A DNA stretch of 52,656 bases from Mycobacterium sp. UM_CSW (GTDB lineage Bacteria > Actinomycetota > Actinomycetes > Mycobacteriales > Mycobacteriaceae). A model generated the notes under the pieces. That model was given only the letters and a program-made list of their open reading frames with translations, did no database searches and was not told where the DNA came from. The position numbers were made by a program, and so were the translations under genes. Positions within the stretch are counted from its first letter, which is position 1. Each line of letters opens with the position of its first letter. The stretch spans positions 1 to 52,656 of the forward strand of contig NZ_AUWQ01000039.1 of the NCBI RefSeq assembly GCF_000455205.1, in the 5' to 3' direction. Positions 29,152 to 37,748 of the stretch are shown piece after piece.

Positions 29152-30143
29152 CCTTTTCGACCCAACTCGCGCAGTTCGTCGACGATCTCCGACAGCGTCT
29201 CCACCGCGATAGGCGACGGCTGATACAGGCACACGGTGTCCGAGACGCCGTCGACGCGATCCCGGATGTGGGCGGCGATCTCCTTGGGCGTCCCGCAGGC
29301 GGCGATGGTGTGCAGTATCTCGTCGTCGATGAGCCCGCCCATCTCCTCCCACCGGCCCTGTTTTGACATCGCGTTGAGTTCCGGCTGCAGGTCCTCCCAG
29401 CCGTGGGCGGCCAGCACCGGCCGGTAGGCGGGGGTGGACCCGTAGAAGGCCAGCAGCCGGCGGGTGGCCGCGTGATCCGAGCCGGCCGACACGATGATCT
29501 CGGGAATGACGGCGAACTCCCCGGGCCGCCGGCCGGCGGCCCGCAGGCCGTCGCGCACGGCGGGCATCGTGTGCTCGTGCAGGAACCGCTTGGTGCCGAA
29601 CGGCATCACCAGCAGGCCGTCGGCGTGCTCGGCGGTGGCGCGGGTCAGCCGTGGCCCCAGCGCGCCAACGTAGATCGGCGGCGGACCGTATGGATTCGGG
29701 CCGGGGCTGAAGGTCGGCGTCATCAAGGTGTGCCGGTAGTAGTCGCCGCGAAAATCCAAGCGGCCGCCCGTGTTCCAGGCCTCGAAGATTGCGCGCAGGG
29801 CCGCGATCAACTCGGTCATGCGCGCCACCGGGTGGTCGAACTGCGCGCCGAATCGCTTCTCGATCTGCGGACGAATCTGGGTGCCCAGGCCGAGGAAGAA
29901 CCGCCCGCCGCTCAGCAGCTGGTGATCGTTGGCCTGGTGCGCCAGGTGGATCGGATTGCGCGGAAACGCGATGGCCACATTGGTCATCAGGTCCAGGCCG
30001 CCCACCGTGGCGGCCAACGTCAGCGGGGCGAACACGTCGTGCTGACCCTCGAAGGTGGCGACGCCACTGGCGCCGGCGTCGCGCAGCGCCCGCGCCCGCC
30101 CGGCCGCGTCGACCGGCCCGTACAACGCCGTGAAGACCCTCAT
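29148..30143 (-). CDS. LLM-class F420-dependent oxidoreductase
   Basis: 331-residue TIM-barrel flavin/F420 oxidoreductase of the luciferase-like monooxygenase class. Typical elements: MTNVAIAFPRNPIHLAHQAN, LLSGGRFFLGLGTQIRPQIE, PPIYVGALGPRLTRATAEHAD and GTPKEIAAHIRDRVDGVSDT. Mycobacteria use F420 in many such enzymes; the substrate is unknown. It converges with the Rv3169-like gene with a four-base overlap and diverges from the aofH-like gene. Confidence 0.9.
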   Translation of the reverse strand: MRVFTALYGPVDAAGRARALRDAGASGVATFEGQHDVFAPLTLAATVGGLDLMTNVAIAFPRNPIHLAHQANDHQLLSGGRFFLGLGTQIRPQIEKRFGAQFDHPVARMTELIAALRAIFEAWNTGGRLDFRGDYYRHTLMTPTFSPGPNPYGPPPIYVGALGPRLTRATAEHADGLLVMPFGTKRFLHEHTMPAVRDGLRAAGRRPGEFAVIPEIIVSAGSDHAATRRLLAFYGSTPAYRPVLAAHGWEDLQPELNAMSKQGRWEEMGGLIDDEILHTIAACGTPKEIAAHIRDRVDGVSDTVCLYQPSPIAVETLSEIVDELRELGRKG

Positions 30144-30224
30144 TTGCCCACCTTGAAGCGCGTACTTAGACCGGCAATGGAAATTTATCCTACGAAATCG
30201 TCAAAATGCTGTTGACTAGACGGC

Positions 30225-31571
30225 GTGACAAAGCCGCCGCCGGTCGTCGACGTCGTCGTGGTCGGTGCCGGATTTGCCGGGCTGTCCGCCGCGCGCGAGC
30301 TGACGCGGCAGGGACACGACGTCCTCGTCTTCGAGGGCCGGAACCGGGTGGGCGGCCGCTCGTACACCGGCAGCGTCGCCGGGCTGCCCGCCGATCTGGG
30401 CGGCACTTTCGTCGGCCCGACCCAAACCGCCGTCCTGGCGCTGGCGGCCGAGCTCGAGGTGCCGACCACTCCCACCCACCACGACGGCAAGAACGTGATC
30501 CACTGGCGCGGCTGGGCGCGCCCCTACCGCGGCACCATCCCGCGCGTGTCGCTGACCGGACTGCTCGACATCGGCCGGCTGCGTTGGCAATTCGAGCGGA
30601 TCGCACGCAGCGTGCCGGTGGCGGCGCCGTGGGACGCCCGCCGCGCCCGCGAGCTGGACGGCATGTCGCTGGGCGGATGGTTGCGCTCGGTGCGCGCGTC
30701 GGCGTCCTCGCACGACCTGATGGCGATCGTGGCCCGGGTGACGTGGGGGTGCGAACCCGACGAGGTGTCGATGCTGCACGCCGCGCGCTACGTGCACGCG
30801 GCCGGCGGGCTGGACCCGCTGCTCGACGTCGAGAACGGCGCCCAGCAGGATCGTTTCCCGGGCGGCACCCAGCAGATCGCCGAGGCCGCCGCCGCCGAAC
30901 TCGGCGCGCGCGTGGTGCTGGGCGCGCCGGTGCGGCGTATCGAGCGGCATGGGGCCGGGGTCACCGTCACGACCGACACCGGCTCGGCCGAGGCCGGGTT
31001 CGTCATCGTCGCGATCCCGCCGGCCCATCGCGCGTCGATCGAGTTCGCTCCCCCGCTGCCGGCGGAATACGAGCAGCTCGCCGCCAATTGGCCGCAGGGC
31101 CGACTCAGCAAGGCGTACGCGGCCTACGAGACGCCGTTCTGGCGCGCCGACGGATTTTCCGGGCAGGCGCTGTCCGACCAGGGGCCGGTGTTCATCACCT
31201 TCGACGTCAGCCCGCACCCCGACGGCCCGGGCATCCTGATGGGCTTCGTCGATGCCCGCGCGTTCGACTCGCTGCCCACCGAGCAGCGCCGCCGCGACAC
31301 GTTGCGTTGTTTCGCGTCGCTGTTCGGCGACGACGCGCTCAAACCCCTCGACTACGTCGATCAGCGTTGGGGCGCAGAGGATTTCGCTCCGGGCGGCCCG
31401 ACCGCCGCGGTGCCGCCCGGCTCGTGGACGCGATTCGGTCCGTGGTTGCGCGCGCCGGTCGGGCCGATTCACTGGGCAGGCACCGAGACGGCGGACGAGT
31501 GGACCGGATTCCTCGACGGCGCCGTCCGGTCCGGACAGCGAGCGGCCGCCGAGATCGCCGCCCTGCTATGA
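30225..31571 (+). CDS. aofH: Flavin-containing monoamine oxidase, AofH-like
   Basis: 448-residue FAD amine oxidase. FAD-binding [16 protein letters not shown] (about residues 11-26), [14 protein letters not shown] and the C-terminal flavin loop [21 protein letters not shown]. It should oxidise amines to aldehydes with release of H2O2 and ammonia; the natural substrate is not known. GTG start at 30225. The length equals that of Rv3170 (AofH) as I recall, and the neighbourhood matches. It overlaps the convergent hydrolase gene by six bases. Confidence 0.92.
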   Translation: MTKPPPVVDVVVVGAGFAGLSAARELTRQGHDVLVFEGRNRVGGRSYTGSVAGLPADLGGTFVGPTQTAVLALAAELEVPTTPTHHDGKNVIHWRGWARPYRGTIPRVSLTGLLDIGRLRWQFERIARSVPVAAPWDARRARELDGMSLGGWLRSVRASASSHDLMAIVARVTWGCEPDEVSMLHAARYVHAAGGLDPLLDVENGAQQDRFPGGTQQIAEAAAAELGARVVLGAPVRRIERHGAGVTVTTDTGSAEAGFVIVAIPPAHRASIEFAPPLPAEYEQLAANWPQGRLSKAYAAYETPFWRADGFSGQALSDQGPVFITFDVSPHPDGPGILMGFVDARAFDSLPTEQRRRDTLRCFASLFGDDALKPLDYVDQRWGAEDFAPGGPTAAVPPGSWTRFGPWLRAPVGPIHWAGTETADEWTGFLDGAVRSGQRAAAEIAALL

Positions 31572-32495
31572 GCTGATCCGGCGCACCCGCGCGTCCTGGG
31601 TCACCGATTCCACCAGGGCCCGCAGGTGGCGGTTGACCTCGCGCGGCTGTTCGAGCATCGAGCAGTGGCCGCCGGGCAGCTCGACCAGGCCGACGACGTT
31701 GGGCGCGGTTCGGGCGATCCTGCGGGACTGGCCGATCGGTGTCAGGCGGTCGCGCTCGCTGCCGATCACCAGGGTCGGCACCGTCAGCCCGTCCAATTCG
31801 AGATGCCGCGAACCCAGCGCATCGACGAGCATCTTGGCGCAGCCGCCGCGCCCGGCTGACGAGGTCTGCGCGAACAGCTCGTAGACGACCCGCGCGGCGT
31901 CCGGGTCGGCGTCCTTTGCGACGGCCAGCATCGCGACCACGTAGCGGCTCGGGATCCGGGCCGCGGCCGGCAGGGGGAACCCGCCGAAAGCGGTGATCAA
32001 ACCCCGGGCCGCCAAAACCCTTGCCGGCGAGAGTTCGCGCGGCACAGACAGCAATTTCACCTGGCGCACCAGGTCCCCGGTGGTGGTGTTGATCAGCGCG
32101 ACGGCATCGGCGCGCCGGCGGACCTTGTCGCGGTAGTGGGATGACCACGCGGCGATGGCTATGCCGCCCATCGAATGCCCCGCCAGCACCGCCCGCTCGC
32201 GCGGCGCCAGCGTCGCCTCGAGCACCGAATCCAGGTCGGCGGCAAGGTGTTCGAGGCTGTAGCCGCCGCGCCGGGGAATGCCGCTGCGCCCGTGGCCGCG
32301 ATGGTCGAACGCGATGACCCGGTATTCGGTCGCCAGGTCGGCGATCTGGTGGGCCCAGGCGCGGATCGCGCACGTGATCCCGTGCGTCAAGACGATCGGA
32401 TAGCCGTCGGGCGGGCCGAAAACCTCGGCGTGCAGCGCGGTCCCGTCGGCCGCTCGCACGGTCAGGGTGCGGCTTGGTGGCAGCTCGGCACTCAT
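31566..32495 (-). CDS. hpx: Alpha/beta hydrolase, Hpx (non-haem haloperoxidase)-like
   Basis: 309-residue alpha/beta hydrolase. Nucleophile elbow GHSMGG, oxyanion segment [12 protein letters not shown], a late acid in [10 protein letters not shown] and a His in [12 protein letters not shown] complete the triad. Start ATG 32495 after GAAGGGGGAA; the longer frame to 32516 lacks a ribosome site. Matches Rv3171c (hpx) in position. The haloperoxidase name is inherited; many such proteins are simple esterases. Confidence 0.88.
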   Translation of the reverse strand: MSAELPPSRTLTVRAADGTALHAEVFGPPDGYPIVLTHGITCAIRAWAHQIADLATEYRVIAFDHRGHGRSGIPRRGGYSLEHLAADLDSVLEATLAPRERAVLAGHSMGGIAIAAWSSHYRDKVRRRADAVALINTTTGDLVRQVKLLSVPRELSPARVLAARGLITAFGGFPLPAAARIPSRYVVAMLAVAKDADPDAARVVYELFAQTSSAGRGGCAKMLVDALGSRHLELDGLTVPTLVIGSERDRLTPIGQSRRIARTAPNVVGLVELPGGHCSMLEQPREVNRHLRALVESVTQDARVRRISS

Positions 32496-32644
32496 CGCCG
32501 TTCCCCCTTCGAACACGGCCCCATCGCCAGTTCTGGACGTAGGCGAAGTGTAGCCCTACCTCAACGACGAACTGGTGAAAACGGCCCATTACACGCGGCG
32601 ATTTCGGGCACGATCGTGCAACAACTTGTGAGACGCTGACAGCC

Positions 32645-34000
32645 GTGAACCCGATGTCCCGTCGGGAGTTCTTCGCGGCCACGACCAGCCTGGTGGGCGG
32701 CGGGCTGACGGCCGGCTGCGGCTCGGGGCCGCCGCCCGCGCCGGACAGCAAGGCGGTGCTGGTCGTCGGCGCCGGCATGGCCGGCCTGTCCGCCGCCCGC
32801 AGCCTGGCCGACGCGGGATGGCCGGTGCGCGTCATCGAGGCCCGCGACCGCATCGGCGGCCGGGTGTACACCGACCGGGGCTGGGGCACACCGCTCGAGA
32901 TGGGCGCGTCCTGGATCCACGGCACCACGGACAATCCGGCGATGGAGCTGGCGCAAAAGGCGCGCGCGCAGCTCGCCACCACCGATTACTACGGATGGGC
33001 GAAGCTGGCCGTCGACCCGCGGCTCCCCCCGCTGGCCTACGACCCGCAGACCTGGCGCACCTTCGTGAAACGAGCGCGCGGCCGCGTGGACGACGGGAGC
33101 CTCGGCGCCGCCGTCGACGCCGCGGCGACCCGCGCCGAGCTCGCCGATTCCGACCGCGCCCAATTGGCCTTCTACCTGACCTCCGAGATCGAGAACGAAT
33201 ACGCCGCCGGCGTGGATCAGTTGTCCGCCAAGACCTTTGACCGCGGCGAGTACGCCGACGGCGACCAGGACGTGATCACCAACGGCTACGACGCCCTGCC
33301 CCGGCTGCTTGCCGAGGGCCTCCGGATCGAGCTCAAGACGCCGGTCACGGCGATCGCGCGCCGGGACAGCTCCGTCGTCGTGCGGGCCGGCGACCGGTCG
33401 TTCGAGGGGCCCGCCGCGATCGTCACCGTGCCCCTCGGAGTCCTCAAATCCGGCGCGATCGCCTTCGACCCGCCCCTCCCGGACGAACACCGAAAGGCCG
33501 TGCAGGCGCTGGGATTCGGCGTGCTGTCCAAGAGCTACTTTCGCTTCGCCCGGCGGACGTGGGACGTAGAGAACGCCTTTTACCAGTACATCGGCAGCGA
33601 GCCCGGCGTGTGGTCACAATGGTTCACGCTGCCGAGCGGAGCGGGCCCAATCGTGTTGGCTTTCAACGCCGGTGAGCGCGGCCGGTGGGCGGAGTCGGCC
33701 GCGCCGGGCGACCTCATCGCCAACTCGCTGCCGATCGCGCGCCAGCTGTTCGGCGGCGACGGCGCCGCGGTCGACGTGCGGACGTCGAATTGGTCCGTCG
33801 ACCCGTACGCGCTCGGCTCGTATTCGTTTCATGCGCCCGGTTCCGGTCTCGCCGACCGGCGCCAGCTGGCCGAGCCGATCGGCGATCGGCTGTACCTGGC
33901 GGGTGAGGCCGTCGGCGTCAACAATCCGGCCACCGTGACCGGCGCCATGGTCAGTGGGCGATACGCCGCGGGCCAAGTGATGCACCGGCTGAGCGGGTGA
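32645..34000 (+). CDS. Exported flavin amine oxidase lipoprotein
   Basis: 451 residues. The N-terminus has a twin-arginine-like SRREFF followed by a hydrophobic stretch and a lipobox LTAGC (Cys25), so it is probably exported folded and lipid-anchored. The rest is an FAD amine oxidase: VLVVGAGMAGLSAARSLADA, IEARDRIGGRVYTD, GASWIHGT, and LYLAGEAVGVNNPATVTGAM for the flavin loop. This resembles polyamine oxidase/LSD1-type enzymes. GTG start at 32645. It is the second amine oxidase gene of the window, separated from the first by the hydrolase. Confidence 0.87.
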   Translation: MNPMSRREFFAATTSLVGGGLTAGCGSGPPPAPDSKAVLVVGAGMAGLSAARSLADAGWPVRVIEARDRIGGRVYTDRGWGTPLEMGASWIHGTTDNPAMELAQKARAQLATTDYYGWAKLAVDPRLPPLAYDPQTWRTFVKRARGRVDDGSLGAAVDAAATRAELADSDRAQLAFYLTSEIENEYAAGVDQLSAKTFDRGEYADGDQDVITNGYDALPRLLAEGLRIELKTPVTAIARRDSSVVVRAGDRSFEGPAAIVTVPLGVLKSGAIAFDPPLPDEHRKAVQALGFGVLSKSYFRFARRTWDVENAFYQYIGSEPGVWSQWFTLPSGAGPIVLAFNAGERGRWAESAAPGDLIANSLPIARQLFGGDGAAVDVRTSNWSVDPYALGSYSFHAPGSGLADRRQLAEPIGDRLYLAGEAVGVNNPATVTGAMVSGRYAAGQVMHRLSG

Positions 34001-34006
34001 GGGCGG

Positions 34007-34444
34007 TTATTCGGTCTCGAGCGCATTCGCGCAGGCATCAAGGATGGCAAGGAAACTCGAGCGCAGCAGCCGATAGCTGACCACCTCCAGCAGCTTGCCC
34101 CCAGCCAGAGTGGGATGGGTGTAGTTGCTCAGCCAGTCCACGTGGGTGCCGTCCCCCGAGCCGGTGAATGTAAGGGTGCCGCCCTCGTGGTTGAACGGCG
34201 GAAACGACCGAACGATGAGATATGAATAGCGGCCCGGCCGATCGTAGGCCGTGATCTCCTCCCGGAACCACGTGCCGATGCCGACCACCTCGCGCACCGC
34301 GCCCGCGCCGTGGCCGGGCGAATCCTTCGCATAACCGGCCTTGAGAACCAGCGGAGCGGCGGCCGGATTTACGGGGTCGGCCAGCCAGTCGAAGACCTGT
34401 TCCACGGGTGCGGCGATGGTTCTTTCCACGTGAATCTCGACCAT
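34007..34444 (-). CDS. SRPBCC-family (START-like) protein
   Basis: 145 residues from ATG 34444 (VEIHVERTIAAPVEQVFDWL, the canonical SRPBCC opening); an ATG at 34453 would add three residues. Helix-grip fold with DWLSNYTHPTLAGG and a C-terminal helix (LLRSSFLAILDACANAL). These proteins bind hydrophobic ligands; ligand unknown. It ends six bases from the amine-oxidase stop, convergent with it. Confidence 0.85.
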   Translation of the reverse strand: MVEIHVERTIAAPVEQVFDWLADPVNPAAAPLVLKAGYAKDSPGHGAGAVREVVGIGTWFREEITAYDRPGRYSYLIVRSFPPFNHEGGTLTFTGSGDGTHVDWLSNYTHPTLAGGKLLEVVSYRLLRSSFLAILDACANALETE

Positions 34445-34491
34445 TCGGCCCATGCTATGCGCCGCTCAGAACCCGGCGGCCGGTAGAGCCG

Positions 34492-35562
34492 TTACCTCAC
34501 CTGTTTGAGCGTGGTGTGGGGGCTCTGGCCGTAGGTCTGTCGATACAGCACGGCGAAGCGCCCGGTGTGCGCGAAGCCCCACCGCTGCGCGATCTCGGTG
34601 ACGGTGGTGCCGGCGCGCTCACCGGCGAGCAGTTCCTGGTGCGCGCGATGCAGCCGCACGCGACGCATGTACTCGGTGGGAGTGGTGTCGAGCTGGCGCC
34701 GGAAAAGGTATTGGACCGCCCTGGGTGTCAGGTGCACGGCCCCGGCGATGTCGTTGATGCTCACGTCGGCTGCGGCATGCCGGTGGATGAAAGCCACCGC
34801 CTCCTTCAGCGTTTCGGGCAGCGAGGGGTCACCCGCCAGGTCCTGGTCGGTCGCGTTGGACGGGTAGCACTCCAGCAGCGCGCCCGCCAGGAGCGGGGCC
34901 ATCGCGGCCACGATCATCGGCTGCTGGGCTGTGTCCGGCGCGGCCAATGCCGCGGTCACGTAATCAAGCGCCCGATGCCACGCGCGCACGGCGCCCCGCG
35001 ACCGTGGGCGCCAGTTGAGGAACCGGATGCGCTGCGACGGCGGCGAGTGCCAGTCCATGGTGATCTTGTGCAACGCTTCGGGCGCGATGGTCACCACATC
35101 GAACCGCGCGCCGTTCACCTGCAGCGCGCACGACAAGCCGTGGGCTACCAGGACGGGGCAGTCGACATTCGGGAACGGTCCACCCGTCACGGTCAAGGAA
35201 CCGGCGCGGGGCTGAATCACGACAACCGTTTCGGCGGGCGGGATTTCGAAGATCGCCGGGCCGTGGATCAGCACTTCGTCGATCGCCAACGAATCCACCG
35301 CGCAGCGCCGATAGGTGAGGGCCGAGCGGGTCGTGAGGCCGCTGACGCGCCAGCCCGGGGAGTACGCGCCGGCAAAGAACCGGCGCATGGCGTCGGGCTG
35401 GACGGTGCGGAATTGCTCGTACCGGACCGCGACCGCGCCCTGGGCCGGCACCGTGGCGCGCGCCAGGGTGTGCCGGGCGGGGCGCAGGTCGACCTGGATC
35501 TCGTCGGGTTCGCCCGCTATGGCGACCGCGCCGGTCGCCACGCCGTCGGCGGTGGTCGTCAT
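34492..35562 (-). CDS. AraC/XylS-family transcriptional regulator
   Basis: 356 residues. Beta-rich N-terminal sensor region (about 1-210) and a C-terminal double HTH (about 265-355): AVAFIHRHAAADVSINDIAG, LTPRAVQYLFRRQLDTTPTE, YMRRVRLHRAHQELL, and VTEIAQRWGFAHTGRFAVLY. The ATG overlaps the stop of the glycosyltransferase (ATGA), so it is downstream in that operon. Effector unknown. Confidence 0.9.
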   Translation of the reverse strand: MTTTADGVATGAVAIAGEPDEIQVDLRPARHTLARATVPAQGAVAVRYEQFRTVQPDAMRRFFAGAYSPGWRVSGLTTRSALTYRRCAVDSLAIDEVLIHGPAIFEIPPAETVVVIQPRAGSLTVTGGPFPNVDCPVLVAHGLSCALQVNGARFDVVTIAPEALHKITMDWHSPPSQRIRFLNWRPRSRGAVRAWHRALDYVTAALAAPDTAQQPMIVAAMAPLLAGALLECYPSNATDQDLAGDPSLPETLKEAVAFIHRHAAADVSINDIAGAVHLTPRAVQYLFRRQLDTTPTEYMRRVRLHRAHQELLAGERAGTTVTEIAQRWGFAHTGRFAVLYRQTYGQSPHTTLKQVR

Positions 35563-36716
35563 GTTCGCGCGGCCGATCGTCGCGCCGTCGCTGCGTCCGC
35601 CACGACCGCGGCAGGCCCCGACGGTTGCGAGGCGAGTTGCCGATAGATGTTCAGCGCGTCGAGCCCGATCCGGTCCCAGGAGAAGCGTGAGACCGCGCGG
35701 CTTCGCCCCGCCGCGCCCATGCTGTCACACTGAAAGCTTTGGGCCAGAAGGCTTCTCAACGCCGCGGCGACCGCGGCGGGGCTGCGTCGCGGCAGCAGCA
35801 ACCCCGTGACGCCGTCCACCACGGCATCGGTCAGGACGCCTACCGGTAGCGCGACCACCGCCACACCACTGGCCATGGCCTGCAATACCGCGGTGGCCCG
35901 CGGTGGTTGCCGCGGCGTGCACACGACCACGTCGGCGGACCGCAGCAGCGACGGCAGCTCGTCGTCGTCGACCGCGCCCGCGAAGCGGACCCGGTCGGCG
36001 ACGCCCGACTCGGCGGCGAAACGTTTCAGCTCGGCGCGCGCCCGGTCGTGGCCGGGCTCTCGGGCGCCAGTTTCGGCGATCACCAACTCCGCGCCGACGA
36101 CCTTGGGCAATATCCGAATGGCAACGTCTAAGCCATTGTCCGACAACGGATTCGGTGCCACGCAGACAATCCGGTGACGTGCGTCGCGGCCGACCGCTGG
36201 GCCCACCGGGCTGTATCGCTCGATATCCACGCCGCTGCACAGGACGGCCGCTCGGGCCCGCCCGTGCCGTAGCCGGGCCAGCACGTCGGCGTCGGCGCTG
36301 CATTCGCCCGTCACCCACGTCGCGCCACGCGCGAGCAACGGTTCGATTCGTTCGCGTCCACGCTGCGCGGCGGCACCGTTGGAGCGTGACGTCACGGCCA
36401 GCCCCTGAAAGCTCTGCACCGTCGGTATCCGGTGCCGGCGCGCGGCCAGCTGGGCGGCCAACCCACCCAGCCAGCCGTAGGCGTGCACGACGTCCGGCCG
36501 CTCCGATGACCACAGGCGCTCGAGTGCCCGCGCCCAGTCGCCGACATACGGCAGAACCTCCGCAGCGGGCGCCGGCGCCCCGGGGCCGACCTGGATCGGG
36601 CCCTGGCCCCTGGCGTAGACCGTCGCCTCGTGTCCTCGGGTCACGAGCGCGGCACGCAGTTGCTCCGGGTCGTCGCCGGCGAGGTCGTCACCGCAGACGA
36701 TCGCAACCTTCACCAT
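35559..36716 (-). CDS. GT4-family glycosyltransferase
   Basis: 385 residues, GT-B fold. N-terminal VKVAIVCGDDLAGDD, PDVVHAYGWLGGLAAQLAA, VLCSGVDIERYSPVGP; C-terminal nucleotide-sugar half with ADVVVCTPRQPPRATAVLQA, MASGVAVVALPVG and VDGVTGLLLPRRS. Start ATG 36716 after GGAGGG; upstream codons to 37013 are in frame but lack family sequence. It probably transfers a sugar to a cell-wall glycolipid or small molecule; acceptor unknown. A SigF-like promoter precedes it. Confidence 0.9.
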   Translation of the reverse strand: MVKVAIVCGDDLAGDDPEQLRAALVTRGHEATVYARGQGPIQVGPGAPAPAAEVLPYVGDWARALERLWSSERPDVVHAYGWLGGLAAQLAARRHRIPTVQSFQGLAVTSRSNGAAAQRGRERIEPLLARGATWVTGECSADADVLARLRHGRARAAVLCSGVDIERYSPVGPAVGRDARHRIVCVAPNPLSDNGLDVAIRILPKVVGAELVIAETGAREPGHDRARAELKRFAAESGVADRVRFAGAVDDDELPSLLRSADVVVCTPRQPPRATAVLQAMASGVAVVALPVGVLTDAVVDGVTGLLLPRRSPAAVAAALRSLLAQSFQCDSMGAAGRSRAVSRFSWDRIGLDALNIYRQLASQPSGPAAVVADAATARRSAART

Positions 36717-36754
36717 GACAGCCCTCCAACCCGCGTGCGGCCCGTTCAAGAGAG

Positions 36755-36779
36755 CTACCCGGCTCACGGCCGGCGAAAC
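36755..36779 (-). promoter_or_regulatory. SigF-like promoter of the GT4-araC operon
   Basis: On the minus strand GTTT (36776-36779), a 15-base spacer and GGGTAG (36755-36760). Near-match to SigF GTTT-N15-17-GGGTAT. The -10 ends 38 bases before the ATG at 36716. Confidence 0.5.
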
Positions 36780-36878
36780 GCCGGACTTCGCGCGCTTCGT
36801 CCGAGGCGTCGGCGTTTCGCATCGCGGATCTGCGGACATGCGCTGGGACGACGCCCCCGCAGGGAGGAGACTGGGGGC

Positions 36879-37735
36879 ATGACGAATTCCGAGCCACGTC
36901 CGCCGGTCGAACTGGTGGTGCTGCTGGCGTCGGCCGGCGGGTTGGACGCGCTGTCCATCGTCCTGCACGATTTGCCGACGGAATTTGCGGCCGCGGTCGT
37001 CGTGCAGCAGCACCTCGGCGGCCTTTCCAGCGTGCTTCCGACCATCCTGGGCCGACAGACCCCCATCGGGTCAGCTGGGCGCAGGACGGGCAGGCCGTAG
37101 TGCCGGGACAGGTGGTGGTCTGCCCGCCGGGTGTCCACCTTGAGATGACGCCGGACGGTCGCTGTCGCCTCCACAAGATGGTGGCGCTGCTGGAACGCCG
37201 TTTCGACGTGCTGCTGGCGTCGGTCGCCAAGTCGTACGGACCGCGCAGCGTGGCGGTGTTGTTGTCGGGGTCCGGCCAGGACGGCGCCGTCGGCACCATC
37301 GCGATGAAGCAGGCCGGCGCCCTCGTGATAGCCCAAAGCCCGAACACCGCCCAGTACCCGTCGCTGCCGACCGCGGCCGCGCGCGCGGGAGCCGATTTCG
37401 TGCTGCCGATTCACGAGATCGGGCATGTCCTGGCGGACGTCGTCAGCGGGGCACCGCTACCGGCCAAGGACCGGTCGCCAACGCCGCCGAGGTCGCTGCC
37501 AGCGGTCACGAAGAACCCGGCAATCGACCGCCGTCCCAACAACGCGGCCACTCGCGCCGAAGCGGCACGGCAGCGCGCGGCCGAACTCCAGCGCCGGCGC
37601 CATGAGCTGTCCGAAGGTTTCGGCGCGACCGAGCAGACTGTGTCGATCGCGCGGCGCAGAGCCCAAGAGTCGCTGCGCCGCGCGCAATTGGCGCACCAAG
37701 CGGCCTCGGAGGCATCCGCGCGGTGGGGACACTGA
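36879..37735 (+). pseudogene. cheB: CheB-type methylesterase gene broken by a single-base frameshift
   Basis: ATG 36879 follows AGGGAGGAG. The first frame codes LLASAGGLDALSIVL (catalytic-type Ser18) and VVVQQHLGG (His45), then shifts near 37068-37070 and stops at 37100. From 37070 the -1 frame continues the domain (VSWAQDGQAVVPGQVVVCPP, then LLSGSGQDGAVGTIAM with the third catalytic residue, Asp). Restoring one G in the GGG run at 37068-37070 would give one protein of about 285 residues with a basic coiled C-terminal tail. It could be a recent mutation, a sequencing error or programmed frameshifting; if read separately, the second part would be a 211-residue frame from GTG 37100. Confidence 0.8.
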
Positions 37736-37748
37736 CCGCCGCGCCACG

